Origin: CAZCBD01 sp964496755
Lineage (GTDB): Bacteria; Bacteroidota; Ignavibacteria; Ignavibacteriales; Melioribacteraceae
NCBI GenBank assembly: GCA_964496755.1
Contig: CAZCBD010000047.1
Location: forward strand, 1-15,395
Direction: 5' to 3'
DNA: 15,395 nt
In this document: positions 12,462-15,395 of the stretch, piece after piece
How the letters are laid out: each line of letters begins with the position of its first letter
How positions within the stretch are numbered: the stretch's first letter is position 1
Position numbers and translations under genes: made by a program
Notes under the pieces: model-generated
What the model was told of the DNA's origin: nothing
What the model saw: only the letters and a program-made list of their open reading frames with translations
The model's database searches: none

Positions 12462-14051
12462 TTAAGTTAATATTTGTTTAACAATAAATAAGGCTGCTAA
12501 AATACCGGTAATATCGGCAATTAATCCTGCTGCCAATGAATGTCTTATTTTTTTAATATTCACAGCCCCAAAATAAACGGCTAAAACATAAAAGGTTGTT
12601 TCGGTACTTCCAAAAAAAGTAGAAGTTAAAACCCCAACAAAGGAATCCGGCCCATGCTGTTTAATAATTTCAGTCATTATACCAAGTGAACCGCTACCTG
12701 ATAATGGACGCATAAGTGCCATCGGCAAAGCTTCGGAGGGCATACCAATAAAATCAGTAATTGGCTTTAATATGCTTACAAAAATTTCCATTGCCCCACC
12801 GGCTCTGAAAACAGCTATCGCAAAAAGCATGGCCACTAAGAACGGAATTATTTTTACAGCCACATTAAATCCTTCCTTTGCACCTTCAACAAAGGATTCA
12901 TAAATTTTAATTTTTTTAACTAATCCGAAAATTATAAAGAAGAAAATAATTGTTGGAATCGCAATTAAGCTTATTGTATTAATTAGTATTTTCAAAAAAA
13001 CAAAAATATTTGAATTTAAATTCGAAGAAAACCCAAATAAAAAAGTTATAACTATAAACAATAATGTTCCCAACAAAAGAAAAATATTTTTTTGTGAAGC
13101 CTTTAGTTTTTGTTTCAATGTTAAATCGGAATCTGTAAACTTTTCCAGAATTTTCGAAGAAAACACACCTGCAATGGTTGCACAAAAAGCTCCGAATATT
13201 GAAGTTCCGATTATTATTGTAGGATTAAGGCTACCGGCTGCTACCCTAACTGCAATTGCAGTAGCCGGTATAAGTGTAAGACCCGCAGTATTTATTGCTA
13301 AAAACGTACACATAGAATTTGAAGCAGTATCCTTTTTTTCGTTAATTGTATTTAAATCTTCCATTGCTTTAATTCCAAAAGGTGTGGCAGCATTTCCTAA
13401 TCCAAGCATATTAGCGGAAATATTCATTATTATTGAAGCAATTGCCGGATGATTGTGTGGAATGTCAGGAAAAAGTCTTTTGGTAATTGGCGCAACAATT
13501 TTAGCAATTAACTTTACCAAACCGGAATCTTCGGCTATCTTCATCAATCCAAGCCACAAAGCCATTATCCCAATTAAACCTATAGAAATTTCTACGGCAA
13601 CTTGAGCATAATTCAATAATGATTTTGTAACGGATTTTATTTTTATAAAATTTACTTTTTCAAAAAGCATAAAATACTTAGTGGTATCTTTCGAAAGAAT
13701 CTGAAACCCTTGTATTTTAAAATTAATTGTATTCTCATTGCCGGAATTTTTTGCAATCTTCTTTAGCAGTTTATTATCATTATTTATTTCAAGCTCAATA
13801 TTTTTAACTTTATTATTTTTAACATTAAAGTCTTTAGCATTAAAATAAACATCATTTTTAAACTCCGAATTAAAGTGCTTGGATAGATTTTCCTTTGAAA
13901 TCTTAGCTAATGAATTGTTTTCTCCATGATAAACAATCATTTCAATAGGCCTATCATTTTGCAATTCAGGCGTTAATTGATCGTTTAAATCAAAATAAAG
14001 AGCTGCAACAAGACCCAAAATTATTAAACCTGACCAAATATAATTCAACAT
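12462..14051 (-). CDS. Fused SpmA-SpmB membrane protein (nucleoside-recognition/Gate domains)
   Basis: 529 residues. SpmA and SpmB were named for spore-core dehydration in Bacillus, but the fused form is common in bacteria that do not sporulate and probably transports or gates a small solute; its substrate is unknown. Seen: an N-terminal membrane helix (4-20), a soluble ~120-residue insert (~25-140), then the SpmA part with SANMLGLGNAATPFGIKAM (211-229). A transmembrane linker (~285-380) leads to the SpmB part, with MRPLSGSGSLGIMTE (446-460) and FFGSTETTFYVLAVYFG (478-494). Two Gate domains in one chain would make an inverted-repeat-like carrier from a single gene. The insert between helix 1 and the rest would lie outside the membrane and has no motif I know. 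It is divergent from the sensor kinase gene (121-bp gap). Confidence 0.92.
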   Translation of the reverse strand: MLNYIWSGLIILGLVAALYFDLNDQLTPELQNDRPIEMIVYHGENNSLAKISKENLSKHFNSEFKNDVYFNAKDFNVKNNKVKNIELEINNDNKLLKKIAKNSGNENTINFKIQGFQILSKDTTKYFMLFEKVNFIKIKSVTKSLLNYAQVAVEISIGLIGIMALWLGLMKIAEDSGLVKLIAKIVAPITKRLFPDIPHNHPAIASIIMNISANMLGLGNAATPFGIKAMEDLNTINEKKDTASNSMCTFLAINTAGLTLIPATAIAVRVAAGSLNPTIIIGTSIFGAFCATIAGVFSSKILEKFTDSDLTLKQKLKASQKNIFLLLGTLLFIVITFLFGFSSNLNSNIFVFLKILINTISLIAIPTIIFFFIIFGLVKKIKIYESFVEGAKEGFNVAVKIIPFLVAMLFAIAVFRAGGAMEIFVSILKPITDFIGMPSEALPMALMRPLSGSGSLGIMTEIIKQHGPDSFVGVLTSTFFGSTETTFYVLAVYFGAVNIKKIRHSLAAGLIADITGILAALFIVKQILT

Positions 14052-14079
14052 TTTTTGCTCTTATAATTTTAGTAGTAAA

Positions 14080-14109
14080 TTTACAAAAAAATAATATATT
14101 CGATATAAT
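14080..14109 (+). promoter_or_regulatory. Candidate sigma-70-type promoter of the sensor kinase
   Basis: TTTACA (14080-14085) and a perfect TATAAT (14104-14109), spacer 18 bp, in the 121-bp gap between the divergent genes. The start site would be ~14116, giving a ~57-nt leader. The gap is strongly AT-rich, so the -35 match in particular may be chance. A minus-strand TATAAG (14060-14065) could serve spmAB but has a poor -35. Confidence 0.4.
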
Positions 14110-14172
14110 ATTATGGTTAGCTTTCAATTATGAGTATTCTTTTTTAAATTATATAAATTTGATTAATGAATT

Positions 14173-15395
14173 ATGACTGAAAAGAATTTCAATAAAAAAA
14201 ATAATCCCGAAAAAGTTAAGTCGGTACTTTTACAAATTTCACATCAAATGCATTCGGCGAAAACTCTTGAAGGATTATGTAAAGTAATACACAAATCATT
14301 ATCTAGGATTTTGCCTGTTTCGAATTTTTATGTGGCGCTTTACGACGAAAAAACCAAACTTTATTCATTCCCCTATTTTGTTGATGAAAAAGAAGATCCT
14401 GTTGATTTTTACCCGCAACCTTTGGATAAATCTCTTACCAATTATGTAAGAAAAACAAACAAACCCTTATTAGCTGATTCAATTGTTCACAAAGAATTAT
14501 ATCAGAAAAAACTTGTTGATTACATAGGGCCAGATTCTAAATACTGGCTGGGCGCACCGTTATCTATTGATAATAATATTTTCGGGGTAATAGTACTTCA
14601 GAGCTATGATGAAGAAATTGTTTATACTAAAGAAGATTTGGCAATATTAAAATTTGTTGCAAATAATATCTCTTCTTTTATTCTTCGATTTAATAATGAA
14701 GAAGAATTAAAAAAATCTCATCGAACTCTTGAACAAAAAATAAAGGATAGAACAAAAGAATTAATAAAAATCAATAAAAAACTGGAAAACGATTTAATTC
14801 TAAAGAAAAGAAACGAAAAAATTAGAGACGTGATTTTTTCAATATCTCAAGCATCAAATACATTTACTGATTTAAGCAAGCTTTTTAAATTTGTTCACCA
14901 ACAAATAAAAAAAATAATACCGGTTAAAAACTTTTATGTTGCATTATTAAATGAAGCCAAAACCAAAATAACTTTTCCGTATTTTATCGACGAATTTGAT
15001 AAAATCTCATCACCAATTAAATTTGGTGATGGAATTACTTCCTATTTAATAAAAAACAGTAAGAATCTAATTCTTACTGAAAATGATATTAAGCAACTTG
15101 AAAATGAAAAAAAAATAAGTATTGTTGGTACTCGTACAAAAATCTGGATTGGGGTTGTATTAAAAATTAGCAAGAGGGTAATTGGTGCGTTGGTAATTCA
15201 GGATTATAAAAGCACAAAAAAAATTGGTAAAGAAGAAGAACAAATTTTGACATTCATTTCCGAACAGGTTGCAGTAGCAATCAATAGAAAAAGAAATGAA
15301 GAACAACTTAGCAAGTATTTATTGAAACTTGAGCAAAATGAACTTAAATTGAAAAAATCTATTAGCAGTAAAGATAAATTTTTTTCAATAATAGC
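14173..15395 (+). CDS. Tandem-GAF sensor histidine kinase, 5' part (runs off the window)
   Basis: 407 full codons are visible without a stop. A TGA stop two codons upstream in frame makes the ATG at 14173 the first possible ATG start; no Shine-Dalgarno is seen. No signal peptide or membrane segment appears, so it is cytoplasmic. Domains: GAF 1 (~15-172), a charged coiled coil (~175-215), GAF 2 (~216-373), a second coil (~374-396), then ISSKDKFFSIIA at the very end. In Bacteroidota-like kinases this last string immediately precedes the H-box (typically HDLxxP), so the phospho-accepting histidine should be the next residue beyond the edge. The two GAFs share the pattern PVxNFYVAL...FPYFxDE (49-72 and 250-273) and look like an internal duplication. 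GAF domains sense small ligands or redox state; the signal is unknown. A kinase or hybrid kinase is expected but the catalytic part is unseen. Confidence 0.9.
   Translation, partial: MTEKNFNKKNNPEKVKSVLLQISHQMHSAKTLEGLCKVIHKSLSRILPVSNFYVALYDEKTKLYSFPYFVDEKEDPVDFYPQPLDKSLTNYVRKTNKPLLADSIVHKELYQKKLVDYIGPDSKYWLGAPLSIDNNIFGVIVLQSYDEEIVYTKEDLAILKFVANNISSFILRFNNEEELKKSHRTLEQKIKDRTKELIKINKKLENDLILKKRNEKIRDVIFSISQASNTFTDLSKLFKFVHQQIKKIIPVKNFYVALLNEAKTKITFPYFIDEFDKISSPIKFGDGITSYLIKNSKNLILTENDIKQLENEKKISIVGTRTKIWIGVVLKISKRVIGALVIQDYKSTKKIGKEEEQILTFISEQVAVAINRKRNEEQLSKYLLKLEQNELKLKKSISSKDKFFSII

Noticed and set aside
12438..12464. AT-only hairpin after spmAB as a terminator
   Set aside because: Six A/T-rich pairs (ACTTAA/TTAAGT) and no clean U-run; too weak to call.
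13250..13261. Perfect palindrome CTGCAATTGCAG and nearby TACCGGCT/AGCCGGTA pair
   Set aside because: They lie inside conserved SpmA codons (alanine- and valine-rich repeats) with no promoter or terminator context.
13174..13452. Plus-strand 92-codon ORF opposite spmAB
   Set aside because: It is the reverse strand of conserved SpmA core codons; the hydrophobic composition mirrors the membrane protein.

Overview
The window is AT-rich (very frequent A/T homopolymers; GC-rich spots are mostly hairpins). It looks like the chromosome of an anaerobic or facultatively anaerobic bacterium of the Bacteroidota/Ignavibacteriota (FCB) group. The pointers are a long-form RecQ with a large insert before its zinc site, a rhomboid whose start reads YRPSGFGGFS, a fused SpmA-SpmB protein, and a tandem-GAF histidine kinase whose H-box lead-in reads KDKFFSIIA. 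The phylum is inferred from family resemblance; no rRNA or tRNA gene is visible. Recognisable Shine-Dalgarno sequences (e.g. AAGGAGG) precede several genes. No transposase, CRISPR array or phage gene was found.

Layout: (1) 2-2059 (+): 3' part of recQ, convergent with and overlapping the next gene by 8 nt. (2) 2052-14051: eleven genes, all on the minus strand. In transcription order these are spmAB fusion, D-2-hydroxyacid dehydrogenase, a PqqD-like/radical SAM-SPASM pair, a small membrane protein, a secreted C69 dipeptidase, an LD-carboxypeptidase-like S66 peptidase, hydG-hydE, rhomboid protease and a small lipoprotein. Intrinsic terminators after the radical SAM gene, the C69 gene and the S66 gene divide this run into transcription units. 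(3) 14173-15395 (+): 5' part of a tandem-GAF sensor kinase, divergent from spmAB and cut by the window edge just before the phospho-accepting histidine.

The best functional story is hydG-hydE. These are two of the three maturases of the [FeFe]-hydrogenase H-cluster. Upstream lies a dyad whose core matches the FNR consensus TTGAT-N4-ATCAA, placed about 40 bp before a plausible start site, so the operon is probably switched on without oxygen. A 13-bp perfect inverted repeat, terminator-like on the minus strand, sits inside the first 100 nt of hydE and could lower hydE relative to hydG. hydF and the hydrogenase itself are not here.

The least understood unit is the PqqD-like/radical SAM-SPASM pair (9731-11262). 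It has the logic of a RiPP maturation module but no clear precursor peptide. Its 164-bp upstream leader holds several hairpins, a 14-codon mini-ORF with a CxxC that ends on the Shine-Dalgarno, and a broken stretch that reads like a ferredoxin-type CP-x-GLDPRK segment.
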